A DNA stretch of 36,185 bases from Acidimicrobiales bacterium. GTDB taxonomy: Bacteria; Actinomycetota; Acidimicrobiia; Acidimicrobiales; RAAP-2. This document shows positions 1 through 9,146 of this stretch, in pieces. A program made the translations under genes and the position numbers. The first letter of the stretch is position 1; each line of letters starts with the position of its first letter. The notes below the pieces were generated by a model. That model searched no databases, was not told where the DNA came from, and worked only from the letters and a program-made list of their open reading frames with translations. The stretch spans positions 1 through 36,185 of the forward strand of contig JANWIR010000091.1 in assembly GCA_025449805.1 (NCBI GenBank). The letters run 5' to 3'.

Positions 1-531
1 GTCACCGACACCGGAGACGCGGTCATTCACGTCACCGGCGGCAAATGGACGACCTATCGCCAGATGGCCGAAGACGCCGTTGACGCGTTGGCACCCTACG
101 TGGCGTCGCTGCCCAAGGTGCGCACGACGAGCCTGGCGCTGCACGGGGTGTCGTCGTGGCGGCCCACCACGTCGCTCGAGAACCACCTCTACCAACGCTT
201 CGGCGGTGACGCCCCCGCGCTGATGGCCCTCATCGCCAATGACGCGTCCCTCGGCGAGACCGTAATTGACGGGCAACCCTACGTGGGGGCGGAGTTCGTG
301 TACGCCGTGACCCACGAGATGGCCATCTCGCTCACCGACCTCCTCACGCGTCGCACCCGAGCACACCAGCACGACGCCCGCACCACACTGGCCGCGGCGG
401 CCCGTATTGCGGGCCTGGTCGCGCCCGTCGCCCAGTGGAGCGACGATGAGGTTGAACGGCAAGTCGCCAACTATCGATCCCTCGTGCAGCGCGAATTCCA
501 CGCGGCCGGTCTCGCGGTGGACCACGACTAA
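1..531 (+). CDS. glpD: Glycerol-3-phosphate dehydrogenase/oxidase, C-terminal part (truncated by window start)
   Basis: Frame open from base 1: VTDTGDAVIHVTGGKWTTYRQMAEDAVD..., typical GlpD C-terminal motif (GGKWTTYR.MAED) and DAO_C domain; next to FGGY kinase. Confidence 0.85.
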   Translation, partial: VTDTGDAVIHVTGGKWTTYRQMAEDAVDALAPYVASLPKVRTTSLALHGVSSWRPTTSLENHLYQRFGGDAPALMALIANDASLGETVIDGQPYVGAEFVYAVTHEMAISLTDLLTRRTRAHQHDARTTLAAAARIAGLVAPVAQWSDDEVERQVANYRSLVQREFHAAGLAVDHD

Positions 532-671
532 CCGGCGCTGCTCCCGACGCCGACCTCACCGGTCGGACGTAGTTAACGCTCAGTGCGTTGGCGGTAACGC
601 TTTCGTCGCCGAGCGCTCGGGCGCGAACGACGTTCTACCACGGCATCTCGTCACGGTCGCACTGAACGAGA

Positions 672-2117
672 ATGAACCTCGTGACTAAGTCGATGCCGAA
701 TGACTTTCCGAGTGACGTCGTTGCGCCACCGGTCGACGACGAACTCGCGAGCGCGCTGGCCACCCTCGGTCTTTCCTTCAGCGTCGACGCCGCGCAGCGC
801 GCCGAGCACGGGCGCGACTGGTGGCCGCTCTCCATTCCGCTCACCGAGCGTGGTGAGGTTCGCGCGTGGCCGGGAGCGGTCGTGCGCGCGCGCTCGAGTC
901 ACGACGTCGCCGCCACTCTGGCCCTGGCCCGGAAACTACAACGCAGCGTGACCGTACAGGGCGGCCGCTCCAGTGTGGTGGGTGGCGCCACCGCCGCCGA
1001 GGGTGGCCTCGCGCTGGACCTAACCGCAATGCATCGAGTCCTCGCGATTGATGAGGTCGCCGGCACCGTGCGCGTGGAAGCTGGGTGCCGGGGCCCAGAA
1101 CTCGAGGCCGCGTTGTCGTCACGCGGCTTGACGATTGGTCACTTTCCCCAGTCGTTCGATCTCGCTTCCGTCGGTGGCTGGCTCGCGTGTCGTGGCGCGG
1201 GTCAATACTCCAATCGCTACGGAAAAATTGAGGACATCGTTCGGGGACTTCGCGTGATCCTCGCCGACGGGTCCGACGTCGAACTGGGCGCGCATGGACC
1301 TCGCCAAGCGCTCGGCCCCGACCTCGTTCAACTCTTCGTTGGTAGTGAGGGAACGCTGGGCGTCATCACCGAGGCGACGCTGGTCGCGCGTCGCCGGCCC
1401 CCGTACGAGCGGCGCGCGGCCTACGCCTTCGCGAGTTTCACCGAGGGGCTCGAGGCGTGCCGACGGATCCTCCAGCGTGACGCGCACCCCGCGGTCCTGC
1501 GCCTCTACGACGCGATTGAGTCTCGTCGGAGTTTTGACGACGAGCGCTGCGTCGTGATCGTGCTCGACGAGGGCGAATCACTCTTCGTCGACGCCACGAT
1601 GGCGATCGTTGAGGCCGAGTGTCAATCGGCGACGTCCCTCGACGAGGGACTGGTCGCGCGCTGGCTCGAACACCGCAACGACGTGGGCGCCCTCGCACCC
1701 CTCTGGCAAGGTGGTCTCGTCGTCGACACCATCGAGGTCGCCGGGCCCTGGTCGACGCTGGCCGCGCTCAGCGACGCCGTGTTGTCCTCACTGCGCGCCC
1801 TACCGGAGATGCTCGTCGCGTCGGTTCACCAGTCCCACGCCTACCTCGACGGGGCCTGTTTGTACTTCACGTTCGCCGGACGACCCGCGGGCGACGTCGA
1901 GAACTTTTATCGCGGCGCGTGGGACGCGGCGTCGCGAGTCGTCGTGGCGCAGGGCGCGGCCCTTAGCCACCACCACGGCGTGGGGCGAAACCGCGCGCGC
2001 TTTATGCGCGACGCGCTCGGGACGGCCCATCCGATGCTCGTAGCCTTGAAGCAGATGCTCGATCCTCAGAACCTATTGAACCCGGGCGTACTCGGCGTCG
2101 GTGGCGATCCCTGGTGA
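672..2117 (+). CDS. FAD-binding oxidase, alkyldihydroxyacetonephosphate synthase (AGPS)-like
   Basis: GHFPQSFDLASVGGWLACRGAGQYSNRYGKIEDIVRGLRV, GSEGTLGVIT, SHHHGVGR and LDPQNLLNPG motifs typical of AGPS-type FAD_binding_4 oxidases. Confidence 0.8.
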   Translation: MNLVTKSMPNDFPSDVVAPPVDDELASALATLGLSFSVDAAQRAEHGRDWWPLSIPLTERGEVRAWPGAVVRARSSHDVAATLALARKLQRSVTVQGGRSSVVGGATAAEGGLALDLTAMHRVLAIDEVAGTVRVEAGCRGPELEAALSSRGLTIGHFPQSFDLASVGGWLACRGAGQYSNRYGKIEDIVRGLRVILADGSDVELGAHGPRQALGPDLVQLFVGSEGTLGVITEATLVARRRPPYERRAAYAFASFTEGLEACRRILQRDAHPAVLRLYDAIESRRSFDDERCVVIVLDEGESLFVDATMAIVEAECQSATSLDEGLVARWLEHRNDVGALAPLWQGGLVVDTIEVAGPWSTLAALSDAVLSSLRALPEMLVASVHQSHAYLDGACLYFTFAGRPAGDVENFYRGAWDAASRVVVAQGAALSHHHGVGRNRARFMRDALGTAHPMLVALKQMLDPQNLLNPGVLGVGGDPW

Positions 2118-3562
2118 GGGCCCTAACGATCGACGTCGGCACGTCCTCAGTGCGCAGTGCCCTCGTCGGTGACGACGGCCACGTGGGCCACGTGACACAA
2201 CAACCGCTGACCTTGCGCTCGCCCTCGCCGGGCGAGGTCGAACTCGACGCGAACGAAATTGCCTCGGTCGCGCTCGAGTTGGCGCGCGCAACGCTCCGTG
2301 ACGGTGGTCCCGCGGAGCTCGTCGCGATCACCAACCAACGCGCTACCACCATTGTGTTCGATCACCGCACCGGTCAACCCGTGGGTCCAGCCCTTGGTTG
2401 GCAGGACCTACGCACCGTCGTTGACTGCCTGGTGTTGCAAGGTGAGGGGATCCGCCTCGCGCCGAATCAGTCGGCGACCAAAGCGGCGTGGTTGGTGAAA
2501 CAAAGTGGCGCTGCGCTCGAACACCTGCGCATGGCCACCATTGAAACCTGGATCGCGTGGCACCTCAGTCAAGGCGCGGCGTTCGTCACCGATCGCTCCA
2601 ACGCCAGCGTCACCGGCCTCGTGCGTCGAGACCTCGCCTCGTGGGACCTCGAACTCGCCGCACGGCTGGACCTGCCCCCGACCATGTTCGCCTCCTTGGT
2701 CGACACCATGGGACCGTGCGCGCGCGCCAGCGCCCTGAACGGCGCGCCCCCCATCGTGGGACTGGTCGGCGATCAGCCCGCGTCGTTGTTCGGTCAGTCG
2801 CTAGTGAACGCCGGCGCCAAAATCACCTTCGGTACGGGCGCGATGCTCGATATGGTTTCGGGTGCGGTCGCACCCGCAACGATGACGCGCTTTGAGTCGG
2901 GTTGTTTTCCGACCGTGATGCGCAGTCGTGGCGGCGTCGTGACCTGGGGCATTGAAGCGATTGTCTTGAGCGCGGGATCCTGCGTGCAGTGGCTCCGTGA
3001 CGAACTCGGACTTCTCGACGACGTTCATGACAGCAGCGCCCTCGCCGAAAGCGTGGCGAGCGCCGACGGTGTCGCCTTCGTGCCGGCGTTCAATGGACTG
3101 GGAACCCCCCAGTGGGACTTCGGCGCCCGAGGTGCCTTCTTCGGTCTCACCAGGGGTAGCTCAAAGGCCCACTTGGTGCGCGCCGTCCTCGACGGGATCG
3201 CCCAGCGCGGCGTCGACCTCGTCGACGCCGCCGAGACTCACCTACCCACTGCACTCGATGAACTTCGCGTCGACGGGGGAATGTCCACGAACCACTACTT
3301 CGTGCAGCGCCTCGCCGATTTAGTAGGCCGACCCGTCGCGGTCAGCGCCGAACGCGAAGCCACCACGCGCGGAGCCGGGCTCATGGCCCTGGTCGGGGCG
3401 GACGCCCTCGACGGCGACGACGTGGCGTCGCTGTGGCGACCGCGCTACGTCGCCGAACCGACCCTCAGTGACGACGAACGACTGACGCAACGCGCGGAGT
3501 GGCGCCGCGTCGTCGAGCGCGCCGCGGCGACGATCCCTGAACTGAGTGCCATCGCTTTTTAG
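2114..3562 (+). CDS. FGGY-family carbohydrate kinase, glycerol kinase-like
   Basis: N-terminal IDVGTSSVRSALV, ITNQRATT, DGIAQRGVDLVDA, VDGGMSTNHYFVQRLADLVGRPV; GTGA overlap with preceding CDS. Confidence 0.8.
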   Translation: MRALTIDVGTSSVRSALVGDDGHVGHVTQQPLTLRSPSPGEVELDANEIASVALELARATLRDGGPAELVAITNQRATTIVFDHRTGQPVGPALGWQDLRTVVDCLVLQGEGIRLAPNQSATKAAWLVKQSGAALEHLRMATIETWIAWHLSQGAAFVTDRSNASVTGLVRRDLASWDLELAARLDLPPTMFASLVDTMGPCARASALNGAPPIVGLVGDQPASLFGQSLVNAGAKITFGTGAMLDMVSGAVAPATMTRFESGCFPTVMRSRGGVVTWGIEAIVLSAGSCVQWLRDELGLLDDVHDSSALAESVASADGVAFVPAFNGLGTPQWDFGARGAFFGLTRGSSKAHLVRAVLDGIAQRGVDLVDAAETHLPTALDELRVDGGMSTNHYFVQRLADLVGRPVAVSAEREATTRGAGLMALVGADALDGDDVASLWRPRYVAEPTLSDDERLTQRAEWRRVVERAAATIPELSAIAF

Positions 3563-4785
3563 GCGTTCCACGGCGCGCGTGCGAAGGCGTCATCGCGCGA
3601 GGTGACCTCGTCCAACAAGACCTTCGAGACCATTAACGCTCGCGGCGCCGACACGGCGAGCAGTCCCGTGACCACGTCGTGGCGCGTGTACAGCGCGAGC
3701 CACTTCATCGACGCGAGATCACCGTGCACCAGCGTGACCTCGTCGTCGGGTCGAGGGTGACCGAGCATCTGAATCTTCTTGCCGTACTGATCGGACCAAA
3801 AGTAGGGCACCAGTACGCGCTCGGGCCCCACACCCTGAGTCCAGAACCGCGCGAGTTGTGCGGCGTGAAAGTTCGCCACCTCCCAGTGTTCGACGCGAAT
3901 CAGCTCCTCGCCCGTGGGTCCCGGCCAGACGAAACGCGCCACGTCACCAAGGGCCGCGACGTCGTTCGCCGCCTGCAGATTGGCGTCCACCACGACACCG
4001 CCGTCAATCCGCAGTCCCGAATCCCGCAACCACCCCAACTCGAGCTCCGACCCAACGCAGGCCACCACGCCCGCCGCGTCGATGTTCTCGCCGTTCTCGA
4101 GCTCAACAACGAGGGCGCCACTGGCACCTCGCACGTCGCGGACCTGCTGGTTCGTTCGCAGGTTGACGCCGAAGTCGTCGGGCAGTCGACGCAGCCACTG
4201 CGCCGCCTGCGGCCCCACGACACCCGCGAGCGGCGCGTTCGCCACCTCCAACACGACGGTCGTGACGTCACGCGTGCGTAAGGCGGTCGCCACTTCGGCG
4301 CCCAGGAAGCCCGCGCCGATGATGACCCAGGGACGCGTCGCGTCGGCCCGCTCGAGATTCGTCAGTAGTTTCGCCAGGTCGTCGCGGGAGCGAATCGTGT
4401 GCACGTCGTCGCGCGCGCTCAACGTGAGCCGTCGAGCGCGTGCCCCCGTCGCGATTGCCACGTGTGTCGCGTCGAGACGCGACCCGTCGTCGAGCGTGAC
4501 AATCTTTCCGGCCACGTCGAGGGCGACGGCGCGACGACCCAGGCGCCACTCCACGCTGTTCGCCACCGTCGAATCGTCGCGCACCAGCGTCGTGCGCGCT
4601 AGGTCCCACTTGCCGACGAGGACCTGTTTGGACAGCGGCGGACGGTCGTACGGCTCGTGGACTTCATCACCCACGATGGTCACGCGACCCTCAAAACCTT
4701 CGTGACGTAGGGCCTCCGCGAGGCGCCAACCGGCGAGTCCGGCGCCCACGATGACGACCGCCGAGTCGCGGTCTACGAGGCTCAC
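3559..4785 (-). CDS. NAD(P)/FAD-dependent oxidoreductase, ferredoxin reductase-like
   Basis: VVIVGAGLAGWRLAEALRHEGFEGRVTIVGDE.HEPYDRPPLSK and WVIIGAGFLGAEVA dinucleotide-binding motifs, Reductase_C-like tail; start placed at GTG 4785, overlapping upstream stop (GTGA), instead of the longer ORF-track start. Confidence 0.8.
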   Translation of the reverse strand: MSLVDRDSAVVIVGAGLAGWRLAEALRHEGFEGRVTIVGDEVHEPYDRPPLSKQVLVGKWDLARTTLVRDDSTVANSVEWRLGRRAVALDVAGKIVTLDDGSRLDATHVAIATGARARRLTLSARDDVHTIRSRDDLAKLLTNLERADATRPWVIIGAGFLGAEVATALRTRDVTTVVLEVANAPLAGVVGPQAAQWLRRLPDDFGVNLRTNQQVRDVRGASGALVVELENGENIDAAGVVACVGSELELGWLRDSGLRIDGGVVVDANLQAANDVAALGDVARFVWPGPTGEELIRVEHWEVANFHAAQLARFWTQGVGPERVLVPYFWSDQYGKKIQMLGHPRPDDEVTLVHGDLASMKWLALYTRHDVVTGLLAVSAPRALMVSKVLLDEVTSRDDAFARAPWNA

Positions 4786-5495
4786 GACGCGAACATTGCG
4801 AGCCACTGATCGCGTGACTGGGGTGCCAGGACAAAATTGCGGCCCCGCACCTCGGTCAGTGGCGCCGAGGACTCGGGTGAATAGAGGTGACCTGGGAGCA
4901 GCACCGTGTCGCCCGGCACGTTCGCCAATCGCCGTGTCAGCGTGTCGTACATCGCGTCGGCGTCGCCGCCCGGCAGATCCGTGCGACCACAACCATCAAT
5001 AAAGAGCGTGTCCCCACTGATGAGTGACCCCTCGACGAGCAGGCACTGACTGCCGGGAGTGTGACCCGGGGTGTGCACCAGTGTCACCGCGACGTCGCCC
5101 ACGCGCAGTACGTCGCCGTCGTCGTGGCCCACGAGGTGCTCGGCACCGACACCCGTGCGTTGCGTAATCCACGTCAGTTCGTCGTGCTGGGCGTGGATCG
5201 GCAGGTCACGCCACGTCAGAAGTTCCGCGACACCCGCGACGTCCGTGCGTCCACCGAGCGACCCCCCGACGTGATCGGGGTGGTAGTGCGTGGCCAGCAC
5301 GCCAATGACGCGTAGTCCGTCGGCTTCTACGAGTTCCGCCAGTTCGACGGGTTGGTAGGCCGGGTCCACCAGAACCGCGACGCCGGCCTCCCGGTCACCG
5401 ACGGCGTAGGCGAAGTTACGCATCCCCACCGCCACCGGGTCACCCAACGCGAAGTCGCGCCCGGCGAGAAATTGACGAAGGTAGAACGCGCTCAT
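4782..5495 (-). CDS. MBL-fold metallo-hydrolase
   Basis: THYHPDHVGG metal motif, HTPGHTPGS, SGDTLFIDGCGRTDLPGGD, LLPGH. Confidence 0.85.
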   Translation of the reverse strand: MSAFYLRQFLAGRDFALGDPVAVGMRNFAYAVGDREAGVAVLVDPAYQPVELAELVEADGLRVIGVLATHYHPDHVGGSLGGRTDVAGVAELLTWRDLPIHAQHDELTWITQRTGVGAEHLVGHDDGDVLRVGDVAVTLVHTPGHTPGSQCLLVEGSLISGDTLFIDGCGRTDLPGGDADAMYDTLTRRLANVPGDTVLLPGHLYSPESSAPLTEVRGRNFVLAPQSRDQWLAMFAS

Positions 5496-5701
5496 TCGTC
5501 GTCGGACAGTTTGGCGAGCCGCGGCGCGAGCTCTTCAATTTTGGCCGTCGTCCCCGCGAGACGCTGTTCGAGGTCTTCGATGATCGTCGTCGCGCGTTCA
5601 AGCTTGGCGAAGAGTTCATCGACGCTGACCTCGCCTTCGTCGAACGACGCGATTATCGCGTTGAGCTCGTCGGCCGATTCATTCCACCCACGATTGGTCA
5701 T
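5492..5701 (-). CDS. xseB: Exodeoxyribonuclease VII small subunit
   Basis: Short 69-aa protein, SFDEGEVSVDELFAKLERATTIIEDLEQRL, overlapping the xseA stop. Confidence 0.85.
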   Translation of the reverse strand: MTNRGWNESADELNAIIASFDEGEVSVDELFAKLERATTIIEDLEQRLAGTTAKIEELAPRLAKLSDDE

Positions 5702-6960
5702 GATGATTCCTTTCCAGTCACGACGCCGGCGACCACTCCATCACTGACGCGAATTACGAGCTTCGTGCCTTCATCCACGTCGTCTCTTGAGCGTACGAGG
5801 GTTCCCGTCGACGTGGTCACAATTGACCATCCCTGGGCCAGGCGACGCTGGGGGTCGTACGCACCTAGGAGTTGACGAGTGGCGGCGAGCCACGTGGCGT
5901 TGACGTCGAGCAGTTGACGCGCTTCGCGTAGTAAGCGCTGACGCTGGGTAGCCAAGTGACGGGTTTCGCCACGGAGGCGGTCGCGCAGGGCGAACACGAC
6001 GGTGCGTCGTCGCTCGCGCACGTACTCACGGGCCTCCTCGAGCAGATCATTCGCGAATCGCGCCAAGGTCTGCGCTGACTGATGCACGTGACGCGTGTGC
6101 CACTGCGCGACCATGGACACAATCTCCTCACCGAGTTTCGTCGGCGTAATCGCGCGCGCGTACGCGACCAAGTCCGCGACGGACTCGTCACCCGTGTGGC
6201 CAATGCCGGTGAACACGGGAGTGGCGCACTGGGCAATCGCCCGCGCCACGCGCTCGTCATCAAAGCACGCGAGATCGCCCTTTGAGCCACCACCACGCAC
6301 CACACAGATCACGTCACGCTCGGCCTCATCGAGGCGTTCGAGCGCGCGAACAATCTGCTCGGGCGCACCGTCACCTTGCACCAAGGTCGTCACGACCGCG
6401 ACGTCAAAGGCGAAGCCCGAACGCGTCAACTGACCAACGAAGTCATTGAATCCTTCGGTACCGGGACTGGCCACGAGACCGACGCGCAGGGGTACCACCG
6501 GAGCCGCGACACGCTTGTTGCGCTCGAGGAGTCCCTCACGATCGAGACGCGCAATAAGTTCCTGACGACGCCGCGCCACGTCGCCGAGGAGACCCTCAAC
6601 GTCAATTTCGGTCACGGTGAAACCAATTTTTCCCTGGGGCGCGTAGACGTCGACGTACCCGAGCAACCCGACCACGGTCCCCGGCGTCAGGGTGACCCCC
6701 TCGCTCGCGAGGCGTCGCTTGAGCGGCCCCCACGCCGTCGCCCAACAGTGCGCGTTGAGCACGGGTCGTCGCGTATCCGACGCGCTACCGGCGTCAACCA
6801 GATCGAGGTAAAGGTGCGTCTTTTCGTAAACTTTGGCGACCTCGCCCCGGACCCACTGCGGACGGCGCCGGCCAAAGGCCACTTCCAGGTGGCCCGTGAC
6901 GAGTTCGTAGAACTCCCCGACGTTGAGCACGACGCGCGCGGCGGACTCCGTTTCGGACAC
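5698..6960 (-). CDS. xseA: Exodeoxyribonuclease VII large subunit
   Basis: N-terminal OB-fold WVRGEVAKVYEKTHLYLDLVD, RVGLVASPGTEGFNDFV, DVICVVRGGGSKGDLACFDDERVARAIAQCATPVFTGIGHTGDESVAD, APTKLGE-like motif. Confidence 0.92.
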   Translation of the reverse strand: MSETESAARVVLNVGEFYELVTGHLEVAFGRRRPQWVRGEVAKVYEKTHLYLDLVDAGSASDTRRPVLNAHCWATAWGPLKRRLASEGVTLTPGTVVGLLGYVDVYAPQGKIGFTVTEIDVEGLLGDVARRRQELIARLDREGLLERNKRVAAPVVPLRVGLVASPGTEGFNDFVGQLTRSGFAFDVAVVTTLVQGDGAPEQIVRALERLDEAERDVICVVRGGGSKGDLACFDDERVARAIAQCATPVFTGIGHTGDESVADLVAYARAITPTKLGEEIVSMVAQWHTRHVHQSAQTLARFANDLLEEAREYVRERRRTVVFALRDRLRGETRHLATQRQRLLREARQLLDVNATWLAATRQLLGAYDPQRRLAQGWSIVTTSTGTLVRSRDDVDEGTKLVIRVSDGVVAGVVTGKESS

Positions 6961-7033
6961 CCCGCGAGGCTACCGCTGACTTGTCACACAATTGAAATTG
7001 TCGCGTGAAAGTGCGCTGTGTCAGACTGGGTTT

Positions 7034-7402
<369 letters not shown>

Positions 7403-7424
7403 GCCTCAACGAAGAGACGAAAGA

Positions 7425-9146
7425 ATGTCAGCACTTTTTCCTGAACTGCCCGCGGCCGACCCCGGCACGCCCGACACGCGCTCGCCCGCGCGCTACCTGC
7501 TCTGGCTGGCGCGCCATCAGCGCACGCTATTGACCCTGAACGCTCTGTGTGGCGTGGGCTGGATGGTCAGTCAAGCCTTACTGTGGGCCGCCGTGGGCGG
7601 CGCCATCGACCACGGCGTCACCCACCACAACACCGAAGCACTTTTCGCGTGGGTCGGGATCGTAATGGCGCTCGGACTCTTCCAAGCGGTCTGCGGCGCG
7701 TTGCGTCACCAATTCGCCGTCACCAATTGGTTGACCGCAACCTTTCGCACCATCCAAGTCATTGGTCAACGCGTCGCCGGAAACGGTTCGGCCCTCGCCG
7801 AAGAGGTCACGTCGGGTGACGTCGTGAATACCGTAGCCGCCGACGCGATGCGCATTGGTGGCGCCTTTGACGTCCTGGCGCGTTTCGCGGGATCAATTGC
7901 CTCGTGGCTGGTGGTGTCAATCATCTTGATGTCGACGTCGCTCCAATTGGGCCTCGTCGTTCTACTCGGCGTACCAATCTTGGCGACGCTCACCACACCG
8001 CTCATGCGGCCCCTGCACCGGGCCCAGGCCGCCCAACGCGACGCGGCGGGACGCCTAGCGGCCCTCGGCGCCGACACGGTCGCGGGGCTGCGGGTCTTGC
8101 GTGGGGTCGGTGGTGAGGAAGTCTTTTTAGAGAACTACCGGCGCCAGAGCCAAATTGTTCGTCGCGCGGGCGTACGCATCGCCGGACCCCAGGCCGGCCT
8201 CGAGTCCGGTCAAGTGCTGCTGCCCGCCATATTGACGGCCATCGTGACGTTTCTCGGTGCGGAGGACGTCCAGCGTGGCGTCTTGCAACCGGGCCAATTA
8301 GTGGCCTTCTTCGGTTACGCCACCTTTTTGACGACGCCCCTGCGCACCGCGGTTGAGTACGTCATTTCGACGACCCGCGCCTACGTTGGGGCGGGTCGCG
8401 TGCTGCGCGTGCTCGACGTCGCGCCCCTGGTACGCGACGCGGTCGACCCACTCCCCTGGCCCGATGGGCCCGTGACGCTGCGCGACCCGGTCAGTGGCGT
8501 CGAGCTTCGTGACGGCGTCTTCGCGGCGCTCGTCACCGAGACGCCGGCGGAGGCGACCTCGATTGCGGACCGCCTTGGTCGCTACGTCGGCGAAGGTGAC
8601 GCCACGACCGTCAACGGCGTCGCATTGGCGCGCGTCGCGCTCAACGACACCCGCCGCCACGTCATCGTGAGCGAAGTCGAGCCACGTCTGTTTTCGGGTG
8701 ACCTCCGCGACGAGCTTGCCCCGCACGGTGACGTCAGCGACGACCAGATACTGGGAGCCCTCGCGTCGTCGAGTGCCCTCGACGTGCTCGACGCGCTGGA
8801 GGAGGGCCTGGACAGCCACGTCGAGGAGCGAGGTCGCAGTTTCTCCGGCGGTCAGCGACAACGCCTGAGTTTGGCCCGCGCCCTCTTGAGCGACGCGCAA
8901 ATCCTCATTCTCATCGAACCGACGTCGGCCGTCGACACCCACACGGAGGCTCGAATCGCGCAGCGACTGCGCGCGTCGCGCGCCGGTCGTGCCACGCTGA
9001 TTGCCACGACGTCGCCCTTGCTTCTCGAGTCCGTCGACGAGGTCATCCTCGTCGTGAACGGTGTCGTCATCGATCGCGGTCGCCACGACGATCTGGTAGC
9101 GCGCAGCGCCGTCTACCGCCAGATCGTTCTGCGCGAGGAGGGCTGA
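7425..9146 (+). CDS. ABC transporter half-exporter (TMD + degenerate NBD)
   Basis: ABC membrane domain, FSGGQRQRLSLARAL signature, EPTSAVD; start set at ATG 7425 downstream of rnpB because the ORF-track start at 7248 lies inside the RNA gene. Confidence 0.85.
   Translation: MSALFPELPAADPGTPDTRSPARYLLWLARHQRTLLTLNALCGVGWMVSQALLWAAVGGAIDHGVTHHNTEALFAWVGIVMALGLFQAVCGALRHQFAVTNWLTATFRTIQVIGQRVAGNGSALAEEVTSGDVVNTVAADAMRIGGAFDVLARFAGSIASWLVVSIILMSTSLQLGLVVLLGVPILATLTTPLMRPLHRAQAAQRDAAGRLAALGADTVAGLRVLRGVGGEEVFLENYRRQSQIVRRAGVRIAGPQAGLESGQVLLPAILTAIVTFLGAEDVQRGVLQPGQLVAFFGYATFLTTPLRTAVEYVISTTRAYVGAGRVLRVLDVAPLVRDAVDPLPWPDGPVTLRDPVSGVELRDGVFAALVTETPAEATSIADRLGRYVGEGDATTVNGVALARVALNDTRRHVIVSEVEPRLFSGDLRDELAPHGDVSDDQILGALASSSALDVLDALEEGLDSHVEERGRSFSGGQRQRLSLARALLSDAQILILIEPTSAVDTHTEARIAQRLRASRAGRATLIATTSPLLLESVDEVILVVNGVVIDRGRHDDLVARSAVYRQIVLREEG

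Noticed and set aside
3679-4281. Long plus-strand ORF (200 aa) antisense to the ferredoxin-reductase-like gene
   Set aside because: High-GC antisense shadow ORF; translation is Arg/His/Pro-rich without domain signatures. The same applies to most alternative-frame ORFs in 1-32 kb.
4786-4992. N-terminal extension of the 477-aa oxidoreductase ORF
   Set aside because: Fully antisense-frame overlap with the MBL gene on the same strand; low-complexity Arg-rich translation; GTG 4785 gives a clean GTGA coupling.
6986-7004. Possible extra copy of the 29-bp repeat (gtcacacaattgaa) near the xseA start
   Set aside because: Only the 10-bp gtcacacaat core matches and flanks do not; better explained as chance or a local acaatt-ga-aattgt palindrome.
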